Below, piece after piece: positions 25,976 to 36,030 of a stretch of DNA of 64,000 bases. The DNA is from DATHTS01 sp965219305 (GTDB taxonomy: Bacteria; Acidobacteriota; Blastocatellia; Pyrinomonadales; Pyrinomonadaceae). Positions within the stretch are counted from its first letter, which is position 1. Every line of letters begins with the position of its first letter. The notes under the pieces are model-generated. The model was not told the origin of the DNA and searched no databases. It saw only the letters and a program-made list of their open reading frames with translations. The stretch lies in contig OZ244725.1 of the NCBI GenBank assembly GCA_965219305.1, forward strand, positions 930,001 to 994,000. The letters are read 5' to 3'. A program made the position numbers and the translations under genes.

Positions 25976-26817
25976 ATTTGTTTTTTGATTGCGTCTATAA
26001 TTTTCGCAGTTTCGACTGCCGCTCTGACATCGTGAACTCGAATAATATTCGCGCCGTTCCAAATTGCGACTGAATTTGCCGCCGAAGTTCCGTTTAATCT
26101 TTCATTTTTCGGAGCATCACCTAAAATTTTCCCGATAAATGATTTTCGTGAAACACCGACGAGCAACGGATATTTTGAAAACTCCGCAGAAAGTTTATCA
26201 AGTTTTGCGATGAGTTCTAAATTCTGCTCGAAAGTCTTGCTGAAACCGATACCGACATCAAGACAAATTTGCTCATCTTTAACTCCGAAATGCTTTGCCT
26301 TATTAATACTGTAATTAAAACCGTCGGCGACTTCTGAAAAAATATCGGACACGGGAGATTGATCGTGCATCGTTTCAAAATCGCCGCGCAAATGCATCAA
26401 AATTAAACCCGTATTAAAACTCGCCGCAACTTCACCGATTTTTTCATCAAATCTTAAACCCGAAACATCATTTATAATTTCCGCGCCCGCAATGACGGCT
26501 TGTTCGGCGACTTGCGATTTGTTTGTATCAATCGAAACCGGAATATTAAAACCATTTACGATCTCTTTGATAATCGGAACAACGCGGTAAATTTCTTCCT
26601 CAGCCGAAACTCTCTCACTTTTAGGGCGCGTGGATTCGCCGCCGATGTCCAGAATATCCGCGCCTTCTTCAATCAACTTTTCCGCTTGTTTTAATGCGTT
26701 TTCAAAATCGGAAAATTTCCCGCCGTCTGAAAAGCTGTCCGGCGTTACATTCAAAATTCCCATTATCAGCGTTTTTTCGAGCGAAATTTTACGGCGCAAA
26801 GTCTGCCAAACTTTCAT
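25972..26817 (-). CDS. folP: Dihydropteroate synthase
   Basis: 281 residues. Signatures of the pterin-binding TIM barrel: MGILNVTPDSFSDGGKF (about 19-35), DILDIGGESTRPKSE (about 55-69), VSIDTNKSQVAEQAV, IINDVSGLRFD, and C-terminal SRKSFIGKILG and IRVHDVRAAVE. It joins p-aminobenzoate to dihydropterin pyrophosphate in folate synthesis. The stop overlaps the lptE start (ATGA), suggesting translational coupling. Start ATG follows an AT-rich gap; the first 18 residues before the signature are typical. Confidence 0.95.
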   Translation of the reverse strand: MKVWQTLRRKISLEKTLIMGILNVTPDSFSDGGKFSDFENALKQAEKLIEEGADILDIGGESTRPKSERVSAEEEIYRVVPIIKEIVNGFNIPVSIDTNKSQVAEQAVIAGAEIINDVSGLRFDEKIGEVAASFNTGLILMHLRGDFETMHDQSPVSDIFSEVADGFNYSINKAKHFGVKDEQICLDVGIGFSKTFEQNLELIAKLDKLSAEFSKYPLLVGVSRKSFIGKILGDAPKNERLNGTSAANSVAIWNGANIIRVHDVRAAVETAKIIDAIKKQI

Positions 26818-26954
26818 ATTGAAATAAACTTAAAAGGCAAAAGTAAAGTCAGCGTTTACTTTGATTAGTTTTCAAAAAAATATTTGTAGAATTGAAAATC
26901 AGAAGAAATGTATTACTTATTTCTGCATCAAACTTTTGAATTTTCACACACACA

Positions 26955-27494
26955 TCAATAACAATGCCTGATTCTCCCTGTAACATCCCGCTTTAGCAAA
27001 ACGTCTTCGAGTTTTTCATTATTATCTAAAAAAGTAACTTTCAGTAACATTTGACCGTCAAAAATTTTGCCTTCAAAACGTGCGTCACGATCGACCGGCT
27101 GACGATTTAATACGACAGGTCCCGGTGTTTGCGCCGTATATTTTCCGTCTAAAGTAAAATTACCATCATCGTTAATCGTAAACTTCTGCGTAATTTCCCC
27201 ACCGGCACAATCATATTCGATTTTCGCGCCGTCATCCTGAATTGTCAGATTAATTCCTGTAGTTCCCCAAATACTAGGCTCAACGGGCAACAGATTTGTT
27301 TTATTCATTTGTTTTTTCGGTTCTTCTTTCTTTTTATTCTTTGAACTTTTTTTTCCGTTTTTTTTGCAATCTGCTGTTTTTTCAGAAGACTTCGTAGTTT
27401 GAGCGTATGATTCCAAAGAATTACCGGCGAATAGTAAAATTATAGCGAAAAACAAAAAACCGCAACCGGAAATTTTCAACTTTATACTTTTCAT
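26955..27494 (-). CDS. Secreted protein of unknown function
   Basis: 179 residues: signal peptide (about 1-31, SLESYA-QT), a very basic linker KKNGKKSSKNKKKEEPKKQ (about 44-62), then a compact beta-rich domain WGTTGINLTIQDDGAKIEYDCAGGE ... GNFTLDGKYTAQTPGPVV ... FEGKIFDGQMLLKVTF. Two cysteines in the domain (YDCAGG and the C-terminal HCY) could form a disulphide. The domain looks like a lipocalin-like sheet measuring 'inhibition of a reaction', but I do not recognise the family. Monocistronic, facing away from the large noncoding gap. Confidence 0.6.
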   Translation of the reverse strand: MKSIKLKISGCGFLFFAIILLFAGNSLESYAQTTKSSEKTADCKKNGKKSSKNKKKEEPKKQMNKTNLLPVEPSIWGTTGINLTIQDDGAKIEYDCAGGEITQKFTINDDGNFTLDGKYTAQTPGPVVLNRQPVDRDARFEGKIFDGQMLLKVTFLDNNEKLEDVLLKRDVTGRIRHCY

Positions 27495-28796
27495 AATTTT
27501 AATTGTAACGCACTTATTTTTCCGATAAAACTGTTGTCCGAATTTCTAATTTATAAATCTGACATTCAAGAAATATTTCCAAAAATTGAGATGTTGAAAT
27601 TCATTTTATTTACTGCTTTAAAAAACCGGAAAACAGCTTATACGGCTTTTATTTGGATTTAGCATTCAGAAATGTTTTAAAATATAGATCTAATTTTTGC
27701 AAAAAATCCGCAAGAAAAATTATAAAACTCAAGGATTTTTATAAATGTATCATTACCAATCACTAACGTTAACTTACTATGCAATCTAAACGAGATTTTT
27801 AATTTAGCTGAGAAATTGTTGAGTCGTAATAACGGCATAAAACATTCTTTAAATATAAAAGCAGAATAAAGTTAATACTTTTTACTAAAAATTTTAAGAT
27901 TTTTGTAACATTTCTCTTTTCCGAGGCAAAATCTGCTTGACGGTTTGAAATTTTTAAACTACTATCCAAATAGATTTTGATTAAAGTTTGAGTAAAGCAA
28001 TAGCTAACTCTGATAGCAGTCGCCTATCGTAAAAACAGATAACAAATGTTTTTGTAGAAAACGCTGAATAACACATAGATAAATTTATTTATCGGTTGCT
28101 AAATTAGCGTTTCGAGGTAAGAAAAATTTTCTCCTACGGTTTTGTTTGTAAACAAAATTCTACAGAACAAGGTTTTGCTATCTGGGATGTGGCTTTTTAA
28201 ATATATTTTTTGATGAGTTGTATTTTTTGCGAGCGAACATAAATGAATTATTCGCGTCTCGTTTAACAACAAGAAAATTAATTGTTAAAACGATGCTTGA
28301 TAGTAATATTGTGGTTAAAACAAAGATTTTGCTGCAATTGTAAGCAAATTATGGCTAAAGGCATTGACGTAATTTGAAACTTTAAATCTTAACTCGACAA
28401 ATTTATAAATTGTGAAGGACTACCGAAATCGCCTCCCATTCACCTAAAATGGTGAAATTTTTGCAGAAAAAATTGAAATTTCTGCGAGCAGGAAAGTTAA
28501 TTACAGAAAAGCAGAAAATTTGATCTGCTGATGCCAACGTAAATCTCCAATTACGAATGTGAACCGTGATTGGAGATTTATACAATGCAGATCAAAAAAT
28601 ATACTGAAACGACAATGGGATAATTAACAAAGTCGTTTCTGAAAAAGATTCACGCGACAAAGTTGAATGGCTTTGTATTGAAAATTGCTTTGTTTTGATC
28701 TCCTCACATTAACAAAGATTTTATTACAAAAACCGAAAACTTAAGTTAAATGTAGAAATATAAAAATAAATAGTTATTTGTGGAAAATAAGTAAAT
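27495..28796. other. 1.3-kb noncoding gap
   Basis: Very AT-rich with no credible gene on either strand; only short shadow frames. The paired structure at 28519-28596 is the one clear element. A promoter for the 28797 gene presumably lies near its end, but none stands out. There is no sign of a decayed coding frame by eye. Confidence 0.5.
28519..28596. other. Two-helix structured element, possible ncRNA or regulatory hairpin
   Basis: An outer perfect 10-bp pair (28519-28528 with 28587-28596) encloses an inner perfect 11-bp pair, AAATCTCCAAT (28541-28551) with ATTGGAGATTT (28569-28579). Two nested perfect helices in DNA this AT-rich are unlikely by chance. Orientation is not determined; no T-run follows. 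Confidence 0.5.
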
Positions 28797-31700
28797 ATGA
28801 AAAACACAATCTTGAAGTTGGTTGGTCAGTTTGCCGGATTTGCCGGTATGTTTTTAATAGCTTTGATAATTTCATCGCCGTTTATGATGCGTTCGGTGAA
28901 CGCGCAGAATAAAGGTGTCCGCGTGGGAGCGGAGAAAAAAGCCGCTGAATCCAAGCGAGCAGGAAAGAAGAGTAAAAATAATAAAAAAGGTAAAAGTAAG
29001 GAAATAGATGACGATGAAGATGAGCCGAGAGTCGTTAGACTTTCACCGCGCTCCGGCGAGTTTAAAGCCAGTGACCCTATTTCCAAAACTGCTAGTGCAT
29101 TTGGTATCACACCCGCAATTGGTGATATTTCTGAAACTAGCAAAACGGAAAGAGAATTCGACGGTGAGCCGGTAATCCGAGAGGAAGAAAATAACGAAGT
29201 CGAAGTTATCCGCACCGTTGAAAATGCGAAACTTGACAAACAATTTACTGATCCTCTGGCATTCCTGAGCCGTCTGACAAATGCGCCGTCAAGTCCGCAG
29301 GCGATGCCGGGACCGGCACTGTCTTTTAACGGAATTTTAAGTAATGATCTGCTTACGAATTTTGGAACTACCTCGATGCCGCCGGATACGGTCGGTGATG
29401 TCGGACCGAATCATTATGTGCAGGCGACGAATTTCGGCGTTTTCCGTGTCTTTAGTAAGAACGGAACCCCGCTGACACCTATTGCTACTATCAGCACGCT
29501 TTTTACAGGATTACCGGCAAATGATCCGTGTCGCGTGCGAAATGACGGCGATCCGGTTGTCAATTATGATCCGCTGGCAGATCGCTGGATGGTCAGTCAG
29601 TTTTACGTTAACAATCCATCGTTCGGACAATGTATCGCCGTTTCGCAGACAGGCGATCCGACCGGCGCGTGGTATGCGTATGATTTTCCGTCTCCGGCAG
29701 GCAACTTTCCCGATTATCCGCACTGGGCGGTTTGGACGGACGGTTACTATCTGGCAACACACGAATTCAATGCGGCTGGAACGGCTTATGTAGCGGGCGG
29801 ATTTTACGCTTTCAACCGGGCAAAAATGCTCGTCGGCGACCCGACTGCTAATTTCATTTATTATTCGGATGCTAATTCCTATGGACATCTTCCCGCCGAT
29901 GTGGACGGCTATGCTCCGCCTGCAACCGGAACGACCGAGTTATTTTTGGAATTAGACGCTCTCATTTATGGTGGAGCAGACCAAATTATAATTCACGAAT
30001 TAGTGCCGGATTTTAACACACCGGCAAATTCGACTTTCACACTTAAAACTCCGGTTCCGATTGCTCCTTATGATCCGAGAGATCCAAGCGGAAGAAGTGA
30101 TATAGAACAACCGGTAGTGGCTACAAGTGCGTATTTAGATTCGGTCGCAGGTCGCTTTATGTACCGCGTAGCTTATCGTAATATCGGGACAACAGCCGCG
30201 CCTGTAAATTCTTATGTAACAAACCTAACAGTTAACGTCAGCGGCGTTACTCCAAGTACTGCTGCAACTTATCAAGCGGCGATTCGCTGGGAAGAACTGA
30301 GACGCAACAGCGCGGGCGAATTGAGCGTTTTCGACCAAGGAACACACGCTCCCGATCCGGTAAACGCCTCTACGGGACGCAACCGTTGGATGGGAAGTAT
30401 CGCTCAAGATAATCAAGGAAATCTCGCAGTCGGATTTTCCCGTTCGGGCAGGAACGCAACTGATTTCCCGGACATCGTCTGGGCAGGACGCACGGGTGGA
30501 CAAGTCGCCACCGGAACTTTAAACGAAGGCGAAATGACGATGAAAGCCAGCACCGGTTATCAAAGCTCAGGCAATCGCTGGGGTGATTACAGTGCGATGA
30601 CCGTTGATCCGACCGATGACTGTACATTTTGGTACACGCAGGAATGGCGCGATTCGGCAAATAACGGAACGACCAGCAACGCTCAGTTCAAATGGAGTAC
30701 GCAAATTGCCAACTTCAAATTCCCCTCTTGTACGGCAGCACCGAAAGGACAAATCGCCGCCAACGTAACTGACTGTAATACAGGTCAGCCGATCAACGGC
30801 GCGGCGGTATTAGCGCAGGCAGGCGGATTTTTACGATTGACTAATGCGAGCGGAAATCTGATCTCGAATATAATCTCCGCTCCCGGCGATTATACAGTTA
30901 GCGCGTTCAAAAAAGGTTATACGAGTTCATCTTCAGTACCGGTTACTGTTACTAACGGAGGTATCACAACCGCCAACGTCTGTCTTAGCGGGGCATTTAC
31001 TATTCTTGAACTTGCCTCAACGCCCAGCATTACACCTGTTGATGAAAATGCAAACAGTCGCCTTGATCCGGGTGAAACCGCAACTTTGAGTGTTCCTTTA
31101 AGAAACATCGGCGGTTTGGATGCGACTTCTGTTACAGCAACTTTAACGACATCAACGCCGGGCGTAACCATTCTCCCACCGCAAACAGTGTCGTATCCCA
31201 ATATACCGAATGGTGGCGGAACCGGAAATAATACAACACCATTTAAATTTAAACTGGATCGCAACAGTTTCGCCTGCGGTAGTTCAATCACTTTCACACT
31301 AACCGTAAATTACAACGGTACATCTGCCGCGCAGACTTTTAATTTTACAATTCCCTCAATTTCGCCGTTCAAAATTACGACGGCACTCGACTCGACACCG
31401 CCGCCGCCTGCTCCCGAATATACAGCGACGACAGGAACACAAACGGGACGTTTGGCTCGAGCCAATGGAGCAAGCAGTTGTACAACTCCCAAAGCTACAC
31501 CTGCATTGCAGGATTCTACAACCGGAAGACGTTATGATGCTTATACTTTCACGGCATCTGCGGCAGGCTGTATAACTGTTACTTTAGATACAGAGAATGC
31601 GTTACTTTATACTGCTGCTTATAACGGAACTTACAATCCGACTTCGATCCGAACAAATTATCTGGCTGATCCGGGAACTTCCGGTACAACTTCGACTTAT

Positions 31701-32852
31701 TCATTTAATGTTGTTGCCGGACAACAATTTACAGTTGTCGTCCACGAAGTAACCGCCGGAACCGCAATCGGACAAAACTATACATTGAGTCTGAGCGGAC
31801 CGGTTGAACGTGGCTGCCAGGTTTACCCGCAGTATGAAGGCGATGTGACAACACGACCGAACGGCGACGAAATTGTTAATGCAGATGATGTTCAGCAAAT
31901 TCGTAATTTCAGCGTCGGAATGGGTCTTCCTTATCGTCCATTCGAATTTCAACGCGCCGACTGTTCGCCGCGAAGCAGTTCCGGCAACGGAGTTATTAAC
32001 GGCGATGATGTCCAGCAAGCGCGGCGTTATTCATTTGGCACCGATGCAATTCAAATAGCAGGCGGTCCGACTCTTTCCGCTCTAAGTTCTGCTGAGTCCA
32101 AAGAGATCAACAAGAAAACTGAACTTCCGTTCGGAATGCAGTCGTTTTCTGCCCAAAAAGCTTTTGCGGCACCGGCGGCATTACGGGTTGACTCGCAAAA
32201 CACGAGTCGCAGTTCAACTTTAGTAGTTCCGGTTCGAGTTGATACGGTCGGCAATGAAGTAGGCTATACTTTCAGTCTCTTGTATGATTCGACCAGATTG
32301 ACTAATCCGCAAGTAGCTATTGGTAACGCAGGCGGAGATGTTGTAGCCAATACTTCCACAGCCGGTCAGATCGGTTTTTCCGTCACCGAATTTCCCGGCG
32401 GCGCAATTGCAGCGGGTAATAATATTATTCTCGTCAATGTTACTTTTACAGTAGCGACAAACGCCGAATCAGGACCGACACCGATCACCTTCACAAATGC
32501 TCCGGCACAGCAGAGGGCAACAGGAGTTGATCCGGACGCTCCGATAACTCAGCCGACTTATACGGGAGGATCAATCACAATTGCCGCACCGACGGCGGCT
32601 GGCGTTTCGATTAGCGGACAAGTTTTGACATCAAAAGAGACAGGTTTGGCTGGCGCAGTTGTTCAACTGACCGACCAAGCAGGTAACACACGAACAGCGC
32701 GAACGAATTCGTTTGGTTACTTTAGTATTGGAGATGTTGAAGCGGGACAAACTGTAACAATAACGGTTATTTCCAAGCGTTACAGATTTGAATCGCAAGT
32801 TGTCAATCTAATTGATAATTTGGTCGGGTTAAACTTTACTAGTATCAACTAA
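28797..32852 (+). CDS. Large secreted multidomain surface protein with dockerin- and cohesin-like modules
   Basis: 1351 residues. Signal peptide (about 1-37), basic/acidic low-complexity linker (40-85), then a large N-terminal domain (about 165-640; MPPDTVGDVGPNHYVQATN, DPCRVRNDGDPVVNYDPLADRW) of unknown activity. Then a CnaB-like fold (about 650-730, ADCNTGQP-type), a CARDB-like region (735-850), a PPC-like region (890-1003), a dockerin-like pair of calcium loops (about 1014-1080; GDEIVNADDVQQIR and NGVINGDDVQQAR), a cohesin-like domain (about 1128-1261) and a carboxypeptidase-regulatory-like domain (1269-1351). It is probably displayed on the cell surface. Carrying both a cohesin-like and a dockerin-like module allows self-association, which is inference. 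Confidence 0.82.
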   Translation: MKNTILKLVGQFAGFAGMFLIALIISSPFMMRSVNAQNKGVRVGAEKKAAESKRAGKKSKNNKKGKSKEIDDDEDEPRVVRLSPRSGEFKASDPISKTASAFGITPAIGDISETSKTEREFDGEPVIREEENNEVEVIRTVENAKLDKQFTDPLAFLSRLTNAPSSPQAMPGPALSFNGILSNDLLTNFGTTSMPPDTVGDVGPNHYVQATNFGVFRVFSKNGTPLTPIATISTLFTGLPANDPCRVRNDGDPVVNYDPLADRWMVSQFYVNNPSFGQCIAVSQTGDPTGAWYAYDFPSPAGNFPDYPHWAVWTDGYYLATHEFNAAGTAYVAGGFYAFNRAKMLVGDPTANFIYYSDANSYGHLPADVDGYAPPATGTTELFLELDALIYGGADQIIIHELVPDFNTPANSTFTLKTPVPIAPYDPRDPSGRSDIEQPVVATSAYLDSVAGRFMYRVAYRNIGTTAAPVNSYVTNLTVNVSGVTPSTAATYQAAIRWEELRRNSAGELSVFDQGTHAPDPVNASTGRNRWMGSIAQDNQGNLAVGFSRSGRNATDFPDIVWAGRTGGQVATGTLNEGEMTMKASTGYQSSGNRWGDYSAMTVDPTDDCTFWYTQEWRDSANNGTTSNAQFKWSTQIANFKFPSCTAAPKGQIAANVTDCNTGQPINGAAVLAQAGGFLRLTNASGNLISNIISAPGDYTVSAFKKGYTSSSSVPVTVTNGGITTANVCLSGAFTILELASTPSITPVDENANSRLDPGETATLSVPLRNIGGLDATSVTATLTTSTPGVTILPPQTVSYPNIPNGGGTGNNTTPFKFKLDRNSFACGSSITFTLTVNYNGTSAAQTFNFTIPSISPFKITTALDSTPPPPAPEYTATTGTQTGRLARANGASSCTTPKATPALQDSTTGRRYDAYTFTASAAGCITVTLDTENALLYTAAYNGTYNPTSIRTNYLADPGTSGTTSTYSFNVVAGQQFTVVVHEVTAGTAIGQNYTLSLSGPVERGCQVYPQYEGDVTTRPNGDEIVNADDVQQIRNFSVGMGLPYRPFEFQRADCSPRSSSGNGVINGDDVQQARRYSFGTDAIQIAGGPTLSALSSAESKEINKKTELPFGMQSFSAQKAFAAPAALRVDSQNTSRSSTLVVPVRVDTVGNEVGYTFSLLYDSTRLTNPQVAIGNAGGDVVANTSTAGQIGFSVTEFPGGAIAAGNNIILVNVTFTVATNAESGPTPITFTNAPAQQRATGVDPDAPITQPTYTGGSITIAAPTAAGVSISGQVLTSKETGLAGAVVQLTDQAGNTRTARTNSFGYFSIGDVEAGQTVTITVISKRYRFESQVVNLIDNLVGLNFTSIN

Positions 32853-32876
32853 TAAAGGTTAAACCTAAAATCAATC

Positions 32877-32916
32877 AAAAAAGCGCGAAAGTATTAAAAA
32901 CTTTCGCGCTTTTTTT
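32877..32916 (+). terminator. Intrinsic terminator of the surface-protein gene
   Basis: AAAAAAGCGCGAAAGT (32877-32892) pairs with ACTTTCGCGCTTTTTT (32900-32915); strong stem followed by T. Confidence 0.92.
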
Positions 32917-32917
32917 A

Positions 32918-33583
32918 CATTTAAATGTCCTTTTTAAATTTAGCGTGAGTTCAATATAAGAATTTCAATTTTTATTTAAGTGATACTCAATATTATATTT
33001 GCAGCCTAAATCTCGTAATGTGAGAATATTCATAAGGAATGTTTGAAGCCATTAAATACGGCGACATCGCTTATCATTAATAAATAAGTTGTAATTTTCG
33101 ATGCCTTAATGAAATCAAATTGACTTTAATCACGCTGTCATATAATCATAAAAAATTTAGTTCGCCGCTTGCTAGAATAAACTTAATGCGAATCAGGAAT
33201 TGAAATAACGTTCGTTGATAACATAACAGTTGACAACCCGAACGGAACGACATTCATTTTGTCGGCAAGATTGTAAGAGCAATCTAAATAACTGTCCGGC
33301 TATCCCGAAATTTGATTTTAACATCTGTTTTTAAAGATATTAATTCGCGCTTACTGGCTCGTATCGTCAAGATAGACGACGTTTGATTTTCAACCTTTGT
33401 ATTCACATTCTTAATTGAAATTAACGCTTAAATTGATCAATCAATAATTTTACCCGACGATTCTAGACTTTGGGATTTCGGTAATAAATGTAATTTGTGT
33501 TGTAGTCAGAACAGTAAATTATATGCAGTAAAAATCATTTTTCCAGATATTTTTGGAAAGATATTCCTTTTCAAATTAAGTTT
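32918..33583. other. Noncoding stretch between surface-protein and ftsH genes
   Basis: About 670 bp, AT-rich. It holds a probable relict IS end (next entry). The remainder has scattered GC-richer patches (33160-33400) that could be decayed coding DNA, but no frame can be followed. Confidence 0.4.
32941..32962 (+). repeat. Relict terminal inverted repeat of the IS982-type element
   Basis: The 22 bases starting TAGCGTGAGTTC match the left end of the IS at 47001-47022 in 19 positions. No transposase or second end follows, so it is a solo or decayed end. Confidence 0.45.
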
Positions 33584-33643
33584 CACAAAATAAAAGGCGC
33601 AAATCGAATTTGGAAAAATTCGATTTGCGCCCTTTATTTTGTG
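33584..33643. terminator. Strong bidirectional terminator after ftsH
   Basis: A 28-bp stem with one mismatch, 33584-33611 with 33616-33643, tetraloop GGAA, T-rich flanks. It ends 7 bp from the ftsH stop. Confidence 0.92.
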
Positions 33644-33650
33644 TGTTGTA

Positions 33651-35597
33651 TTAAGCCGTCGCCGGATTATTTCCGGTAATCGGCGGGATGAGCGGATTTT
33701 TGAACGGTTTCTTTTTCTCGTCAATAGCCGATTTATTTCCTCCGTCGTCATCTGTCGGCGTTCCGCCTTCATCATCAAGCGGAAGTCCGGCGACAACCCG
33801 GCGAATTTGAACGCTGTCGAGCGTTTCATATTGAATCAGCGTTTCGCTCAATCTGACCATCGCTTCACTGTTTTCAGTGATGATACGCTTTGCGCGGTCA
33901 TACATATCGGCGATGATTTTTTTGACTTCAATATCAATAGCAATCGCCGTATCTTCCGAATAATCACGATGTTGATTGATCTCGCGTCCAAGGAAGATTT
34001 GTTCTTCCTTTTTACCGAAAGTCAGCGGTCCGAGCGAACTCATTCCATATTCGCAAACCATCGCGCGGGCAAGTGCTGACGCACGCTCGATGTCGTTTGA
34101 CGCGCCGGTCGTTACGTTTTCGTCGCCGAAATAAATTTCTTCGGCAATTCGTCCGCCCATCAGGATGGAAATTTGACTCATCAAATATTCTTTCGTGTGC
34201 GAATGACGATCCGCCTCAGGAAGTTGCATCGTAACGCCGAGTGCCATTCCACGCGGAATGATCGAAACTTTGTGAACCGGATCGGCTTGCGGAACTTTGA
34301 GCCCGACAAGCGTGTGTCCGGCTTCGTGATACGCGGTAAGTTTCTTTTCCTCGTCGGACAAAACCATACTTTTGCGTTCCGCGCCCATCATCACTTTGTC
34401 TTTGGCTATCTCGAAATCCGACATCATCACGACTTTTTTGTTAAATCGCGCCGCATTCAACGCGGCTTCGTTGACGATATTTGCCAAATCTGCGCCCGTA
34501 AATCCGGGTGTTCCGCGAGCGATAATATTGATGTCAACATTTTCGTCCAAAGGAATTTTACGTGTGTGAACTTTAAGAATTCCTTCGCGTCCTTTGACAT
34601 CGGGACGACCGACGACGACGCGACGGTCAAATCTTCCCGGACGCAATAAAGCAGGATCGAGAACGTCCGGTCTGTTCGTCGAAGCCATTAAAATAACGCC
34701 TTCGTTCGACTCAAAACCGTCCATTTCGACGAGCAATTGATTAAGAGTTTGTTCGCGCTCATCGTGTCCGCCGCCCAAACCTGCGCCGCGATGACGACCG
34801 ACGGCATCAATTTCGTCAATAAAAATGATACACGGAGCGTTTTTCTTTCCTTGCTCGAAAAGATCTCGAACGCGCGATGCGCCGACTCCGACGAACATTT
34901 CGACGAAATCCGAACCTGAGATTGAGAAAAACGGAACGTTCGCTTCGCCCGCAACTGCTTTCGCCAAAAGTGTTTTGCCCGTTCCCGGAGGTCCGACCAT
35001 CAAAACGCCTTTCGGAATTTTTCCGCCGAGTTTTTGAAATTTTTGCGGGTCTTTCAAGAATTCGATAATCTCTTCGAGTTCTTCTTTCGCTTCTTCGACT
35101 CCGGCGACATCTTTAAATGTAACGCGCTTTTGCGTGTTGTTGAGCAATTTCGCTTTCGATTTGCCGAAACTCAAAGCCTTGTTTCCGCCGGCTTGCATTT
35201 GCCGCAAAGCGAAAGCCATAAAGCCGAAAATCAGCAACAGCGGCAAGGCGTTAAATAAAACCAACCAAAAAAGTCCACTCGATTGCGATTCTTCTTTATA
35301 AGTAATCGGATTTGGATTTGTTTCATTTGCCGTATTTATTTCTTTAATTAAAGCGGCTTGTGTAGCATCACTTCCAAATGTAGTGAAAAATTTATTACCC
35401 GAAACATCAGTCCATTCAACTTGTCCGGCTTTAAATGCGCCTTCCTTTATTTGTTTGTCCTTAATACGAGTAATTGATTGGTCAAGAGTTAATTCTTTCG
35501 GCGCGTCGGCTTGCCGTCCATTTAAAAAATAGACGATCAGCAGTGCGGTCGAAATAATCATTAACCATAATAAAACTTGTTTTGCTTTTGAACTCAA
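33651..35597 (-). CDS. ftsH: ATP-dependent zinc metalloprotease FtsH
   Basis: 648-residue membrane-bound AAA+ protease. An N-terminal membrane helix (about 7-24), a periplasmic domain (30-115), a second helix (about 113-130), the AAA module with Walker A GPPGTGKTLLAKA, Walker B IIFIDEIDAVGR and SRH NRPDVLDPALLRPGRFDRR, then the zinc protease site HEAGH and the distal Glu region. C-terminal tail is acidic (DDEGGTPTDDDGG). Start is TTG at 35597, chosen because GGAGG stands 7 nt upstream and the membrane helix follows at the usual distance. It degrades misassembled membrane proteins and regulators. An inverted repeat lies just upstream of the ribosome-binding site. Confidence 0.97.
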   Translation of the reverse strand: MSSKAKQVLLWLMIISTALLIVYFLNGRQADAPKELTLDQSITRIKDKQIKEGAFKAGQVEWTDVSGNKFFTTFGSDATQAALIKEINTANETNPNPITYKEESQSSGLFWLVLFNALPLLLIFGFMAFALRQMQAGGNKALSFGKSKAKLLNNTQKRVTFKDVAGVEEAKEELEEIIEFLKDPQKFQKLGGKIPKGVLMVGPPGTGKTLLAKAVAGEANVPFFSISGSDFVEMFVGVGASRVRDLFEQGKKNAPCIIFIDEIDAVGRHRGAGLGGGHDEREQTLNQLLVEMDGFESNEGVILMASTNRPDVLDPALLRPGRFDRRVVVGRPDVKGREGILKVHTRKIPLDENVDINIIARGTPGFTGADLANIVNEAALNAARFNKKVVMMSDFEIAKDKVMMGAERKSMVLSDEEKKLTAYHEAGHTLVGLKVPQADPVHKVSIIPRGMALGVTMQLPEADRHSHTKEYLMSQISILMGGRIAEEIYFGDENVTTGASNDIERASALARAMVCEYGMSSLGPLTFGKKEEQIFLGREINQHRDYSEDTAIAIDIEVKKIIADMYDRAKRIITENSEAMVRLSETLIQYETLDSVQIRRVVAGLPLDDEGGTPTDDDGGNKSAIDEKKKPFKNPLIPPITGNNPATA

Positions 35598-36030
35598 TTG
35601 ATAGCCTCCAAAAAATTAACTTTCATCAAACGATTTCCTATCGCGCTTTATGATGAAAGTTTTATAACACGAGTTGTTCATAAGCGCATTTTACGCTTTT
35701 CTTTTCCATCTTTGATTGTAGTTTGCCAACAATGTTTTTTCAACTATTATCTTCAGTAAAGAAAAATAAAATCGGCTGTGTTTTTACAATCTTTGTCGTT
35801 TACCCAACTCACACGGCGGATAAACGATAACAGATAATCTCAAATAATTTGCTGAAATCAAAACCCTTAAATGATGAAAAATGTGTAAAAAACGGTTTAT
35901 TTCAAAAACTGGCAGCAAAAATATTTTTAATTGGTTGATATTTAAGGACTTTTGGACATATTTCAGAAAAATCATTTATATATGAGATAATTATTTTCGG
36001 ACAGACGACCGAAAAATAAAAGCACAAATA
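35598..36030. other. Divergent region ftsH / MalT-BTAD regulator
   Basis: 433 bp, AT-rich. It contains the ftsH leader repeat at 35618-35661. No gene seen in the rest; promoters for both divergent genes must be here. Confidence 0.5.
35618..35661 (-). promoter_or_regulatory. Inverted repeat in the ftsH leader
   Basis: AACTTTCATCA (35618-35628) and TGATGAAAGTT (35651-35661), perfect 11 bp, loop 22 nt. It sits 21-64 nt upstream of the ftsH TTG start, next to the GGAGG. It could be an operator or an RNA hairpin controlling ribosome access. It is not a CIRCE element. Confidence 0.5.

Noticed and set aside
28403..28585. 60-codon minus-strand frame in the gap
   Set aside because: TTG start within the palindrome, no ribosome-binding site, low-complexity sequence.
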